From assembly GCA_030533445.1 (NCBI GenBank), contig CM060080.1:36408380-36472379 (forward strand): a DNA stretch of 64,000 nt. The letters are read 5' to 3'. The translations under genes were made by a program, and so were the position numbers. The DNA is from Cyprinodon diabolis. Its lineage: Eukaryota > Chordata > Actinopteri > Cyprinodontiformes > Cyprinodontidae. The notes under the pieces are model-generated. The model was not told where the DNA came from, did not search any database, and saw only the letters and a program-made list of their open reading frames with translations. Positions 1 through 15,000 of the stretch are shown here, one piece after another (the first letter of the stretch is position 1; each line of letters begins with the position of its first letter).

Positions 1-3000
1 CTCATCACCTTGGAAGGAAACTCCATGTTGGTATTTTTCTGACCAATGGACGTCTCATTTGCAAGCTTTTCCAGAAGAGGAGCAGGGAGCAGGTCTGTTT
101 GAACAGCAGAGTCTTGATTTCGCCTCTCATCTGGTGATTTCAGTGTCTCATGCATAATCCACTGTTGCACTATTGTGAAAGAAATAATATTTATCAGCTC
201 TAAAAATCAGAAACAGTGCCATGCAAAAACATTTACACCTGGACTTACACATGGATAAACATCAATAATTACAAAAAATGCGGAAAAGAATAATTCCATC
301 CAAATTATCTCTGCGGAGGAGCTGCAAAGATCCTTAGCTCTAGTGGAATAATCTGCTCACAGCCAAACTATGAAATAGTGATGCTTTACTAATCCAGCTT
401 TAAAACAAGAGTAGGAAGAAAACCATTCCTCAAATAAATCAGTAAGGCTTGCACTTAAAGAGATCTCTGCAAACATAGGAAGGAGCTAGCTTCTGGCCTA
501 CAAGCAAAATTTGAGTGTCAAAAAAAACTAAACACTGCAGATCGCCCTGAAAACATCCTCCTTCTATAGAGGAATATGACAGCAGCATGTTGGTGTGACT
601 GCTTTTCACTAACATGACAGCGAAGCTGAAAACAAACGTAGGTTTATACAGGGCACTGCTGGAAGCAAACCTGTCTGTGCTAAGAAAAGCTACACATCTG
701 CATCAGAGGTTTATTTTCTAGCAGAACCAAAAAAAAAAAAACACCGGTACAAAAAGTCTGAGCTGCAGTGGAACAGTTGAGACCAAAGCATTTTCATGGC
801 CCAGTCAAAGTCCTGAGACACATCCGACTGAGGATCTGTGGAAAGGCTGCCGTTTATTCATCATCCAATCTGACAGAGCTTCTCTTTGCAAATAAATAAA
901 TAACCCTAACCCTCCAGCTGTGACTGTTTTAAATATTGATTCATCTCTATTTCCACTTCGCCTGTACAATCATGTGCGGATTCAGGCGGGGGCATGGGGG
1001 GCTCGCGCACCCCCCTTTGGGATATGGCAAGCCGATTGGGTCAATAATCATCTGTATAATAACGCGCAGTTCCAACCCGTATTTTACGCGAGCGCGCGTT
1101 TTTTACGTCACCGCGCGTTTCCAGCCAGAACGCGCGGTGACGTAAAAAACGCGCGAAAATGTTGATAAAGAGAAAACATTACACGATTGACTTTTTTGCT
1201 TAATCTTGAAATCTTACATTTCATAATAATTATTTCATAATAAAGCAAGACTATACAAAAGCTTCATGTAGGCAGATTTACAACTCCACCAGCACCCATA
1301 CAAAATTGACAATGTAAATATCAATCTTATTACAGATATATCAAAGGCCAAGGACCGGATTAGTGAAATGGACGACTCTGGAAAATTCCAACCACCCAAA
1401 TCTTTCAATTTCCCTTTCAGAGAATTTAAAGGCAACCGAAGAGCCAGTGGGGTGACCAAAAGAACATGCCAGAGGGACTGGCTGGACAAGTATGACTTCC
1501 TGGGACAGGAAAGGTTTGTGGCTTTGCTACTTTTGTATGTGCACAAGGACATTCAGTTAGACATCAACAAAATCATAGACATATTTGCCCAGAAGCATCC
1601 CAGAAGGTTGACATTTGTAAACCCATTATCATCATCATAAAGTTTGTAGTAGAGAACAATATTCTTTGTCTGGTTTAACTTTGTTTTTTTTTGTTTTTTT
1701 CAACAGTTTATCTTGTTAAAATATATTCAAAACCCCTTTGTCTTACTTGAACCATACTTGAACCATAGTCCTTTGTTTTTTTTATTTCATGTTCTGTTTA
1801 AAATATCATTTCTGGAAATAAAGAAACTCCTTGTTTGATTAATTGTTGATAAGGATCCTTTTTTTCTTCAAACTACCTTTTAACCTTGTGCATGCTTTAA
1901 AAACCGAGAGATCCTTTTTTAATTACAATAATGTAATCATGCTAATTCTACTTATGTTCATCCATTAAAATTACCAATTAAAAACCCTTGGATGAATAAT
2001 TAGGGTAGTGTGAAAGAGTGAAGATGGTATTCTTTGGTCTTTTAGCCTCACATTGTCTTGACCCGTGACCCTTGACCCCGTGACCCCATGACCCTTAGGT
2101 GCGCACCCCCCTTTGAAAAATCCTGGATCCGCCCCTGACAATGATATCATGTTTTTATTGTTCTATCACATTAAATTCCAATGTAACACACTAAGATTTA
2201 TGGTTTCCGATAAATTTAATCTTAGACAGCTCAAGGGTATGAACACTTATTTGAAGCACTATAAAAAAAAGCGCAGACATGTTTTTTTTTTATACTTTCA
2301 ACTTTGTATTGGCTTAAGAAATGATATTTATATATGAAATATATAATAGTAGTAAAATCCTTACTCTCAGAGTACTGCTGGTGGAGCTGAGCCTGCTCCC
2401 TTTCCAGCTCCCCTTCTGCCCTTCTCTGCTCAGCCTGAATCTCCCGTCGCAAACTCTCCACATAGCGCTTCTGCTCCTCTACACGTCCCCTCGCTGTAAG
2501 CTCCTCATACGGATCCAGCTTTAATTCTTTGACACTACAAAACAGAATCAGAACACAAGAAATGAGAAAAGAAAGAACAACATTTTACTTTACAGATTTG
2601 ACACAAAGGGTAGAACATGGTTCTCGGATTGTGTTGAGGGTTTGAACTGAAAGCTGCCGTCAGCAGTAACTAAGCAACTCCTGAGGCTGAACTGTAAACA
2701 GCAACCAGAGACAGGTTGATATGTTTGGGCTGATGAAACCAACCCAACAGGAGCATGAAACATTGGCCTATTTGTGCAATCTAAATGCAGAGATAACAGT
2801 TATTAATTTATGTTTGGGGATGATACTCACTCATTGTCAGGAGTAGGGAGGCAAAGGTCAACATAGGTGCAGGTCACAATGCCTTCACTGACCTAAATAA
2901 AACAGTAAAAAGAAAAGCTGCTTTAATTTAAAAGACTGTATGAGCTAGAATTTCATATTGTTTGCAGCCTATCACAAAGGAGATGTCAACGCTTAGGGGA

Positions 3001-6000
3001 GCAGTGCCTACCCGTCTTCGCTCCCGAAGGATTGCTGCCTCTGCCGGGTGGTTGAAGCGGAATTTATGCACTCCTCCCAAGGTAATCACAGTCCCTAGAG
3101 AGCCAGAGAAGTATTCTTTATAACATGCTGCGCTCAGCTTGATGCAATGTGTGGATGCAAGCTAAGGACACAGATGTGAATGTCTGCTGCAGGTTCTGGG
3201 TGTTTGCATGCTCTTTCCTCCACATGATGTCCTTAGAAGCTGACGTGTTATCATGATAATGTTTACAGGGATAATTTTACATTATTTCCCATCTTATGTT
3301 CAGTTCTATAACATAACTGTTATCACTACGGCAGTTAAAAATACACAACGTCCCATGTGGACACAGACATTGCGATCAAATATTTTCTAAAGGACAGAAA
3401 CTGACCTTGAGCCAGTCTACAGGGTTCAGTGACCTCTCTGTCGTTGAGCAGGCAGATGCAGCCCGGCAGCGGTCGGAGTGTTACCACCCCCCCGTGGTTT
3501 TCAATCTCACAGCGGGAGCTGCCTTGAAGGACTACAAACAGGAATCGGAGATGGCTTCATACATTCTGAGATAGAAAGCCGTGCTTATTTCTGCAAGGCT
3601 CCACAAAATCAGCACTCAGTGCAAACATATAAGATCGAGATAACTGAACGTGTTGGATCAAAAATGAGAAGCGAATATGTTATTTGCTATTTGGGTAATT
3701 TGTACACTTTACGAGTGTTATTTTCTCTATGTATCTTAATAAAAATGTACCTATATGTGGTTCTTCAAAATGCTCCTGTGGTCCAATGCGGGTAATTCCT
3801 TCCTGTAAAAAAAACAAATTAACATGAGAAGCAGTTTCTTTAAAAAGGCAGAGAAAACTGGGAGAAAAAAAACTTAAATGCATGCAATTGCATGTGGTGT
3901 ATATGGCAACTACTGACCTAAATATAATCTTCAATATTGTTTTAGGAATAACTACACCCATAAACAGGAATTCTCAATGGAGATATTCTTTTTTTTGAAA
4001 TACGGTAATTTTCTGACTATAAGCCGCACCTGAATATAAGCCGCAGAAGCTAAATTGCATGATTTGATAGCTGTAAAAGTCCATAGATAAGCTGCATTTT
4101 TATATAAGCCGCAAGGTCGAAAAATGGGGAAAAAGTCGCGGCTTATAGAAAATTACGGTATGCAGTAATATCTTTTGTAATAGTTTCATTTAATGTATTA
4201 TGAATATTTTACACATTTTTTGCCATTGGCAAACACAGACCTTAATTTACAATATTTTATGGGGATTATATGTAATATTCTAACTGTGCATTAGCTCTAT
4301 CTCTAATTAATTTCCTTTAACTTTCACATTTACTCTCAACAGCTGTAATGAAAAAAACATCTGCACAGCATATTTGGAATCTGACATTTCTTTACTTTTT
4401 GTTCTAGGATATTCACTCCACCAATGACACATTGCTCTCTAAACAAAGCTGTTACACTGTTGTGTGGCTGGCAAGAGGACTAAGAAAATAACTGCCTTAC
4501 CAGGAGGTGTATTCCATTTTAATCTTACACTGAATTGTTTACTTTTTTGTTTTATCAAAAACCTTAGAGGTTTTTCCAGTATGATTTCAGAACCACATGA
4601 GCTTCCAGGCCTTATCTTTTCACGTGCATGAAATAGTATAGTTATCAACCCTGAGGATATTCTTGTCAATGTCAGAATCTGGACAGTTTAAGCTCCCCTG
4701 AGTCCATGTCTCAGAGCCTAAGAGTGTCTGATCCAACCAAGCTTTGTGCGCGGCTGCAGAGACATGTGACACGTGCTAAGAGTTTTGGGTGGGAGGAGTG
4801 ATAGAACAGAGGGAAGACATGAGAACGCACCTTTAGTCAAGAGTTTTTTTAGCAGAGACATATATCAGAATAAGCTGAAGAAGAGGAGTCTGAATAGAAA
4901 AAGGGAGAAGATTTGAGTCAGGAAAGCTGATAAAAGAAAAGACCTTGAGATGTAGAAAAAAAAAGTAGAGCAGATCCATAAGGACATTACACGTTAGGGC
5001 TGGGCGATAATTCAATAACGATATATATCGATCGATAGACGTGTGGCGCAATAGAAAAAAATAGGCTCGATAAAAGTTCGATAAAGAAACGCAGTTTTTC
5101 TTCCTTCTCATTGTAGCCCAGCATGTAGCTAGTCACTACTTCCTCCCAACCAATCACAATCGCGGACCCAGGCATGGTGTCACAAAGCGCCGCCCTCTCA
5201 AACCACAACACAGAGCACATGAAGATGTCGCAGCAGGAGAGGCAGAGGAAATTGTTCCAAAGAAGGGTTTTTGTAGTTCGCCAGATTGGCAGTATTTCGG
5301 TCATGGCAAGTCGGACAAAAAACAAACCACAGTCATCTGTAAGATGTGTAGCGAACCGGTGAAAACGAAGGCTGATAACACAACCAACTTTTCTTTTTTT
5401 TTATCATCTCAGCCGCTCACACCCGCAGGAGTACGAGCTGTGTAGGCCCCGGCGCGGCTCTCCTCCGAGGAATCTTCGGGAAAATATATATATATATATT
5501 CAGTTCTGGGCAGTTTCCCACGTAGTTCTAACAATTGAGAGAAAAATGCTGAGGGGCCAGAAACTTCAAAGTAATAACTCAGGTTAAAGCAGGAAACTAA
5601 GCTGAACCAGGTTTATTTGTTATATTTATTTTGGTCACTTTAGTTTATTCTTTGTCAGTATTTAATAACATAACTCAGGTCTTTTAAGTTATTTTTCTTT
5701 AAAACAATTCTGTTATGGTTAAAAAAGTTGGTTAAATAAATATTTAATTCGAAGTCTGTGTTTGTGTTCTTTATTAAAATTAAATCATTTAGCAATATCA
5801 TAAAAAGTCCAGGCAGAGCTGCACATAAAATATGGTTTCAAATCTTTTCAATAATTATCGATATCGATCAATATCCATTTTTTTTATCGATAAGCTTTTT
5901 TTCTATATCGCCCAGCCCTATTACACGTATAAATGTTTCTTTTCTTATCATCATACCCTGAGGTGATAGAAAATAACTCCGGTGCTGAGAACATCTCTGT

Positions 6001-9000
6001 CCAGCGAAACCAGGTGAGGCTGAAGGGAGTTGATGAGGAAACCGGCCCTGTCTCTGTTGATGTCCACGTTGTATTGCTCCAGCAGCTCCTTCTTGTCCCT
6101 CCAGGACTCTGACCAGTCCTGTGTGAGCTGCTCCACCTGACAGGAAGAACAAATAAACAGTTGGACAGAGACCCTCACTAAAGTGTATAAAAGGCTCTAA
6201 TCAGAGCGATAGATAGATGTAAGTTGGTTTTCTTGCTTCCTCGCTACCTTCAGCTCATTCTGTAGCACGATTTCCGAAAGGTTTCCTTCCCTCTCATCGC
6301 TCAAGGATGGACTGGGATTACGTTGCTGTTGATTCCATGTGGAGTAAAAAAAAGCTGTAAACACTGTTCATGATTCAAAAAAATGCTAATTATATAGGCT
6401 TTACCACAAAAGAATGAAAGAATCGTACAAATGCAAATGAAGCACATTATTGATCAGACTATAAAATTGTAACTTAAGGGAACACTTTTAGTTAAACAGA
6501 ATAATGTTTTTTTTTTAAAGGAATTAACTCAAGTGGGTGTTACAGCAGCAGCAAAATATTAACATACCAACTCAAAGCTGAGCAGCATGCTCTTCAGCCT
6601 GTCGATCTCCTCTCTGAGCTCCCGAATGAGCCGAACATTTGCATCCTGCACAAAAAAAAAAGCCAAATCCTCAAAAAAGTTCAATTTAACAGCCAGAATA
6701 AATCAAAGCATTTAGCTCAACATAATATAAGAGAACAATCGATGTTGACCAGCATAAGATTGTAGGGCTGTCTTTAAATTTGGTCACATTAATAGATGTG
6801 GAGCAAACATACATTTTCTATCTTGTATCTAGTGGGAAGCATTAAGGAATCAGACATGCCGCCCCAGAAGATGATTTTATAACATTTCATTTAAAAGCTC
6901 CAATCCAGACCACTCTAATCCTAATTATTATTAAGCAACTTACAGGATAGTGATTATGCTTGACTGCCAGTGATAGAAAGAAAGAACAATATTAGCAGTT
7001 ATTTTAATCCTGGAAGAAAAGAACAAAACGTTACTATATCAGGGTTGCTTTTGTGACACATTTATGAATCACCTCATATGCACCGATAATACAAATTACA
7101 CCGAATCTCTATGAAGATTTAAATGGATTTATCTTCATTTTAAAAAATTTAAACAAATATCTAAAATATAAAAGAAAGTGAAAACAAAATGTTTTAAATG
7201 AAAATAGAAGGGAACATTTATTTAATTGACTAAATAGAAATAGAGTAATTATGAGAGAAGGGTTATTTATGCCTGTGTATCTAGATCGAAATCTAGAACT
7301 CGATGCTAAAAAAATATATAATAATATATAATATATATAACATTTACTTGGGATATAGAAAAGGCAACACTTTGGAAGAAATTAAAGAAAGTTTTGCATT
7401 AGGCTACCCATCAGGAGCTGGAAGAAAATAATCTGAAAATTAGAAAAAAACATTGTTGATACTTAAGCTTTTTCTTAAGTAAAAGTACTATTTTTAAAAC
7501 TACCTAAAGTATAAAAGTAATGCATGAAAAAATGTTAAGGACAGATGCTTTACTGCACTACCCTATGAAAGGAACATTTTTTTTTACAATTCTAGAAGAT
7601 AACTTCCTTAAACTTAATTTTCTTAGTTTTATAACTAATGCTAACAGTTTCAAGTTATTTATTTCGGTATGTTGTGAACAATAAATTGGTGCAGAACCGA
7701 GTCTGACCACAAAGAAATTAAATGTCTGGATGACAAAAATTATTATGATTGTTTTTATTTTCTTAAATAATAAGAGGCCATGATGAGAATGGGCTTAAAT
7801 GAAACAAAACTTTTTCAAATGTAAGAAGTAGAAAGTCAAGATTTTTTTTTTTTTTATGTGAGGATTAGAAGTAAAAAAATAATGCCTTCAGTAAAGAATA
7901 AATAGCCAAAATTTCTACTTCAGTAAGGTAACAAAGTATTTGTACTTTGTCACTTGACACCTTTGTTTGGTTGCGTGGTTCTTTTACACTCAGATTATGA
8001 AGAGCAGAAACAGCAGAGGTCAAAGTTGATGCTAATGGGCATTTCAGACAGGATGATACATGCTTACTGCTTTGCTTTGAGACCAATTATTTCAAAGGTT
8101 TGCAGGCAGAGTAGAGTTTGTCAAAGTTTAACGTGTGCCAGACGTGTTGAGCGAGCATGTTTTACACTGGGCTGCTCACCAGCCTCACTATTCACTTAAA
8201 ATTGGCAACTGTTGGTGGTACAGAGAATATGGCAACAGTTCTTTCTTCCCTCTGCTGGGTACAGCTACTCACTTCAGTCAGAGTCCCAAGAAGTGATAAT
8301 CAATTAATCAAAACTTTTATACTGTAAATATCTATAAAACTGAATAACTGAAAAGAGTTTTTTCTTATATAAATGATCATAAAATTGATAAATTATCCAT
8401 CTAAGTTATTGTTTGAGCAAAAAAGGCTTAAAAACTAAAAGTGTTGATCAAACTTCTTTAAATCAAAACATCAAAAACAGAAAATAATATAAGTCAATTA
8501 AATGCATACTTCAACTAAAATCTTTCATTCAGTTCTAGGGGAACATATACAATTTAAGTTTTAAGGAAAATGCTGAATTCACTTTTGTTAATAAGGGCCA
8601 CTGACCTCATTAACACGAGGCTTGTTGACGATGTTTCTGGCATGAGCGGCATAGCGCAGTGTGCTCAGGGTTTCATTGTAGCTGTTAGCAGAAGGCGAGA
8701 CCGCTGCAACATACAGAAAAAACAGAATAAAAACATCTAACATGAGTTAAGAACACTGTTTTCTTCGGCAGCGCCTTAAAAATCAGCATAAAAGTGATAA
8801 TATTTAGCCCCGTCAGCTGGTTGCCTCCATACATAAACATGGGCAACCACTCGGCTCGAATCTAAAAAGCAACACCTACTTGCAATCATTATGGTCTTGG
8901 AGTTGCCACCTAGACTGTCCTTCAATAGCCAAGTGAGGACTGAGTCTCTGTAGGGAATGAAGCAATGCCGCCTCCCTCCTCCTCCTCCAGACAGGGAGCT

Positions 9001-12000
9001 GCTGTGACTTCCCAACGTGCTGCTGTCACCCTCGGAGGCCACGCTGTTGATGCTCTGACAGCTGCTTGACATCTGGGAGTTCTGGGCTGTGGCAGCCAAA
9101 GTAAAAAGACGGAAGGATGGGCAGAGAATGTGAAAGAGGAGAGGATGGTTAACCTAAATAAAAACTCTGGTCCCTCCATAGGTAAACACACCTATTCTAC
9201 AGTAACAGATTGAATAGAAGATTTGTATTAAATACATTTGGATTTAATCTTATTAGTGCAGCATGAATTTCTATTCAAATCTTTTTATGGATACGCTCTA
9301 TAAGCATTGCAACAAACTGCATTTTAGTCCCTCCTGTGGGACATGCTCTTTTATCTTTAGGTGTGAGCAAATATTAATGAGTTAGAAAGGACAAATTAAA
9401 CTCCAGACTTCGATCGGGGTTCCTACAGCATAAGGAAAGTCAAATTCAAGACTTTTTAAGACTTTTTAATGCCACTTGAAATAAAAATTTAAGACCAAAT
9501 TTACAAGAAACACAAAAAAAACCCCGACAACTTAACCTAAAGGTTTATTTTAACATAAACCGCTGCACTAATGGTTCAAATTTTGAAAAGCTTCCCATAC
9601 AGGAAGAAAGCTAAAAACACACAAATGACAGATATATTTTAACAATTATTTAACTGAATTCACAAACTTTGTTTTAGCAGGTAACAAAACAAATCAGTTT
9701 TAAAGCCACAACATAACCAGTGCTAAGTCTTTTTTGCAGCTATTTTTCTTTGTATGGTTTTCTTAGTATGTTTGATTTGGTGATAAGTGGAGGCGTTGCA
9801 GAGACAAGGGTGGAACTAAACTGAGAAATACCGGCTGTTTCTCGGTAACTCCATTTTGACGCTTACTGTTTCGCGCTTCGCATGTGTGACACCACGGCCT
9901 TAATTCCCATCGTTCCGAGCTTGAATCGCTTCTTGCACAAAATACACTGTGCCGAATGTATGTTCCCTGGTTTTAGCCATTGAGAAAACTCTTGGCTGGA
10001 GACAATTTTGGTTATATTTACACTTGCTCATATTTTCCAGACAAAAAGTTAATGGTGCATCTCCCAAATGTCCCGGCTGCAGCAACGCTTTTATTGGTTC
10101 CGCTATCGGGACGGAACCAATAATGGCGAGCCATTTTTTTTTTTTAAATAAAAGAAAAATATTTTCAATTTTAACGTTTTATCCAGATTACAAAAATAAA
10201 TCGTAATAAAAATAATCCTATTTATGATGTTTTAAAAAATAAGACCTACGAAAGACTAATTTAAGACATTTTAATACCGATTAAGGCCGTAGTTTTATTT
10301 TGAAGAATTCAATGCCTTTTAAGACTTTTTAAGGACCCGCGGGAACCCTGTCGATCCAAAGGATAAATTTATTTAAGGTCCAGTTTAACTGACCTTAAGC
10401 GATTTTGCAAAGACCTGACAAAATATTTTGTCTAAATATTGAAAGTATACACAGTACAGACTCATCACTCTTTAATACGAATGCATGGAGCACTTTTACA
10501 TTTATAATTTTTGATAAATAATAAAAACCATGTGTGATGTGTTTGAGTGGTAATAGAAAATATCAGAAAAGATGAACATTGAGGTATCTATTCTGATGTT
10601 TTTAGACCCTTCATGACCAAATCCTAAAGAAATTGAGCCATAATTTTATTTACCGAGAGCAGAGATGACAATACCCAAAGTGACCAGCGACTTATTAATG
10701 TTGGATCCCTCTGTCAGTCTGTCCCTGCAGTACTGGGGATCAGCTCTCTCACTGTCAGACATAAAACACACAACAAATCACTATTAAAACTACCCTTGTT
10801 TAGATAATATAGGGGCAATTATTAACGTCCACCAGGGGGTGGCCTTAGTTATGCTTTCACAAGAGGGGAGGAGATTCACCTTCCAGCCAAGTCCACCAGG
10901 TTAATCTTGCTTACAGTTTCTGAAGGGAGGTTATTTTCTAATATTGCCTGTAGAGAAAAGAGAATCAGCTCAATCTGCAGCCAGAGATCTACACAAGTTG
11001 GTAAAAACTCTACAATAATCACTGCAGTGGTAGACCCAGATAAGATGCGACTTTATAAAAGCTGGGATATATACCAACCTGTGTGTACTGAATAGTGAAG
11101 ATGGCGTGGGATCTGCTGCTGGCATCGTGGTTGTGGGTTGCAGCTGTCATGCGGTTAGCGACGCCTTCGTCCAAGAGGTCTAGGGCCTGTTTGCAGTCAG
11201 TGACAAGGTGCTGTGAAAGATCTGACAGAGAAAACATTGAAATGGGACTTATAAATCACACTTTTTCAACAGAACCAGGCTCCTTTAATACACCTGATAC
11301 CTCTTTAACATTTGGGTAACGTTGAAAGTTTAGTATCCTGAGAAATATTTAGTAAAACTGTTTATTTGGACAGTGTTAATGTTTAGAGAATTTAACTGTT
11401 GGAATGAAACATAAAAAATCAATATGAGTACCTCCACCAGGAGGAGACCACTATTAGGCTTCCCACATATTTTATTAAGACTAGCTAACTCTTGATGCTG
11501 CATTTAAGTGCAAGTCTGCATGTGAGATGAAGCCCTCAGCTCTGCTTGGAAACACACGGAAATGAGTTCACTTCCTGTGGACGACTGGGATTTCTCCTGA
11601 CTGAGACAATGAGTGGATGTTGGGTTTTAAACACAAACAGCGGGTTTGGAAAGTAAACAAGTGTTTAAATAGAAAGAAACGCTAGGGAGAGCTAAAATAA
11701 TATTTTAGGAATTAAGCTACTGATACATGTCTAAAAATAAAACTGAGAAATGAACAAGATACAACTACAGCTCTATCATCTAAAACTTAGAGGCAAAGGC
11801 CCTTTTTTAGCAGATATTTATCAGTAAAAATAACACCTTCTACTTAAATTATAAAAGGCTGTAGAACCTTTATTTTTTGCCTTAGGGATATTGAGTCCAA
11901 CAGATAAATAAAATATCTTCTAGCTTTGTAGCAGCATGGGGTTTAGGGGTTAAGCATCACATTATAAATTAATCTCTTGCTCAAGAAAAACACTGTTAAA

Positions 12001-15000
12001 ATTGAGCGTAGCCTTAGGAGGTGCATAGGAAACCTTTGCTGAAACATTTCACAGATTAAAGCAGAAATACCTTCAACATAAGGCCCTTTATCAGGATGCT
12101 CTCTAACTCGAAGGGAAGTTCTCCTCTTCTGCTCCCCTCCTCTCAGCAGGTCTCTGACACGTTCATTGTAGATCTCTAAAAAGCTACAGAACAGAAAAAC
12201 AGAATCAAAACAATTTCAAATATGGATCATTTGATGTACATTCAAGCTTTGCTAAAACTGAAAGGATTTAGCAACAGGTCTCAATTCAAAACCATCCAAT
12301 ATCATTTTTTCTAATATCATGGTTTTCCCACCAATATATTGCAAAGCAACTGCAGGAAAGAACCGTTTGATCTCATCCAAAATCCAAATGTGACCCATGC
12401 TAAACTTCAATGAGGGCCTTCTAATGTATTTGCCAGACACCCTCTGTATTTTCTAACCTTCACTTGCTGTTTTTATCGAATATCAGATGCTCAGACAGGC
12501 TGCCATGCTGTGATGGTAAACTGCAACTCAGTCACTCATCTGAAATGCTTCTTCACTACCTCTTTTTTCTCTACAACTGAAGACACTTTAATGATGAGAG
12601 GAAAAAACGCTTCAAGAAAAGAAAGGAAGTCCTGTTGCCTTTTACTGACGCCATTAAGAACTGGTTCCTTACGGATAGAACCATTTGCCTATAAACTTCT
12701 ATACATTCAACTAAGTCAAAAGCAAAATATATATATTTTTATTCAGCAGGTTTGAGGTCAAAGCTCAAAGAAAACACTGCACTAACCCACCTGATTTCCA
12801 CTCTGCTTGAGTTTTGTCCATCAGAGAACAAAACTTCAGGACAGAAGAGACCCTGGGAAGGAATTAGGCGCAGAAAATTACCCAAAATCAGTAAACTGTC
12901 AACTTAAAGGGCAAATTAACCATTTCATTTATATTGCTGCCTGCTTTAATGATCTATCCTACCTGACAAATGCGAGGCGTCAAGCCAGTGGACTCCTGAA
13001 GAACCAAGAAAAAGAACATAAAAGACTTTTCATGGATGAAAACATATATCCGACTGATTTAGTCATGTCTTCAGTCTATGGCTGTTTTCTGCTTTATGAA
13101 GTTTGGCGTTTTGTGTTAATTAAAGCACAAATCATTCCAACAATAATGCAAAATTTATAGCACAATTCTCACCGCTGTTCCCATCATGGTATATGTCTTT
13201 CCAGATCCTGTTTGGCCGTAAGCAAACAGGCACACATTGTAGCCCTCAGATGCTCCAGCCAGCACTGACATGCCAAGGTCCTGGAAAACCTGAGGAGAGG
13301 CATGAGTTGTATTTTAATCACAAACACACAAAAAACAGAAACCGAATCAAGCACTGTACAAAGGCATGCAGATGCCGGAGGCATACATGACTTGTTAATG
13401 AAAAGTTTTTTAACAGTACGGTAATAGAAGATAAGATTGCAGGAAGCTGAGATTGAAAGCTTCTTTTATTGAATCAGGCCTGGGTTCCTGCAGAGTGTTG
13501 AAGTCTTTGCAGTGTTACAGTGACTGCCCTCAGTCCGTAGAGTGTAGACTTACACCAAGGCTTAACGATAACAATGCAGTGGCACCAGGCCAGTCATGGG
13601 GGGGTACTGCTGCTTCCTGATGAAGTGTTTGAGCAAGAAGCAAGAAGGTCAGCTAATGCCCTGAGTAAATACCTTAGCAGAATGTGTATTTGTAGCAAAT
13701 GTGGGGGTTAAAAGGCTGAAAAATGCTTGGGTCAGGAAAATAAACAGGCCTCAAAGGCATATTTCTGAGATTGGGGATCCCAGAAAGCCGAAGTAAAAAC
13801 AACAGGCAGAGGTCGACTGTTTTACTTTTTTCTTTTCTATCCTAAGAGGCAAAACCAAGTTATTTCCAGCCTTTATAAATTAAACTGACTCATATATATA
13901 CTTGAATGCTACAAAGCAAAGTGCAATCTTTGTATATTTGGGTTAAAAAAAAAAGGACGGGGGATCAACTATGAAGATATATGTGAAGTATTGGCAGTTA
14001 CAATTAATAAGGCAAGGATATTCTATCTATTATAATCATGAATATCTCCTGGAGGCATGTGGTTTCAATTGAAAACACAGTCTAAAAGCAACACATGCTT
14101 AAAGGGGTGGCAACCTGATCCCTGCATTCTACCTCTGAACCATAACACACCATGGGATCAGTGAGGAGGCCCCCACCCTGGCCCCAGGCTCAAGAATGGA
14201 CTATGGAGTAGAAGTAGGTGCCAGGATGAAGCTAACAATTAAGGCATAAAAAGCAACATACCCCCCTACTTATTTACCAAAGAAAATGACTTGAAAGACA
14301 GAAATTATACAGGGCTGCTTCTGAATACATCTGCATTGACCAGAGTTGATCATACCTAACTACATAATTGGTATGCAGCAGAAACATTTTTGTTTTTGGT
14401 ATAGAGTCCTCCTTTATTAGTCCCTCAGTAGAAAAAAAAATTTATTATCATTATTAGCAAGTTGACAGGCAAATGAAAGAACACAATGGTACATCGAGCA
14501 TAAGAAAATGTAAAAAATATAAAATATTTGTATGACTGACATTAAAGCCCCATTTACACTACCCTTTGAAAACCGAACTGTGCCGAGTTTGGATCAGTTA
14601 GCCATGCCAAACTCGGTTCCTTACGATCGTTTACAGACCATACAAGCAAGGTTCGTCGCCTCCTAGTGACGAACTTCGGTACTACTGCTCTCTAGAGGTA
14701 GACAAACAAATCAACATGGCGGCGTCCGTAACATTCAGGAAGTTTTGTTATTGTGATAGTTTGTTGTTTGCTGGGAGTCAGGCAAAGAAGGCAGCCTTTG
14801 GTGAAGTTACTTGACAGAGTCGGCTTTTGGGAAGTGAATACGACAAACAATAGTCTAATCTGGACTTATAGACGCAGGAAACAACGACAGGAGTTGAGGT
14901 TCATCACACTGCTAAGCATCATTACTGGAAATGATTGGTACGGAAGCTAGTATTTTTATGAATGTCTGAAATTTCATGATTACTGTGGCTGACTGTAAGG

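Noticed and set aside
902..914. TAACCCTAACCCT next to the hAT element
   Set aside because: Two telomere-like units only; too short to be an interstitial telomere array.
12791..12840. Alternative acceptor for stard9 exon 6 (CTGAAG|TTTTG)
   Set aside because: Gives a reading without the conserved GLF after RICQ; the acceptor at 12853 restores it.
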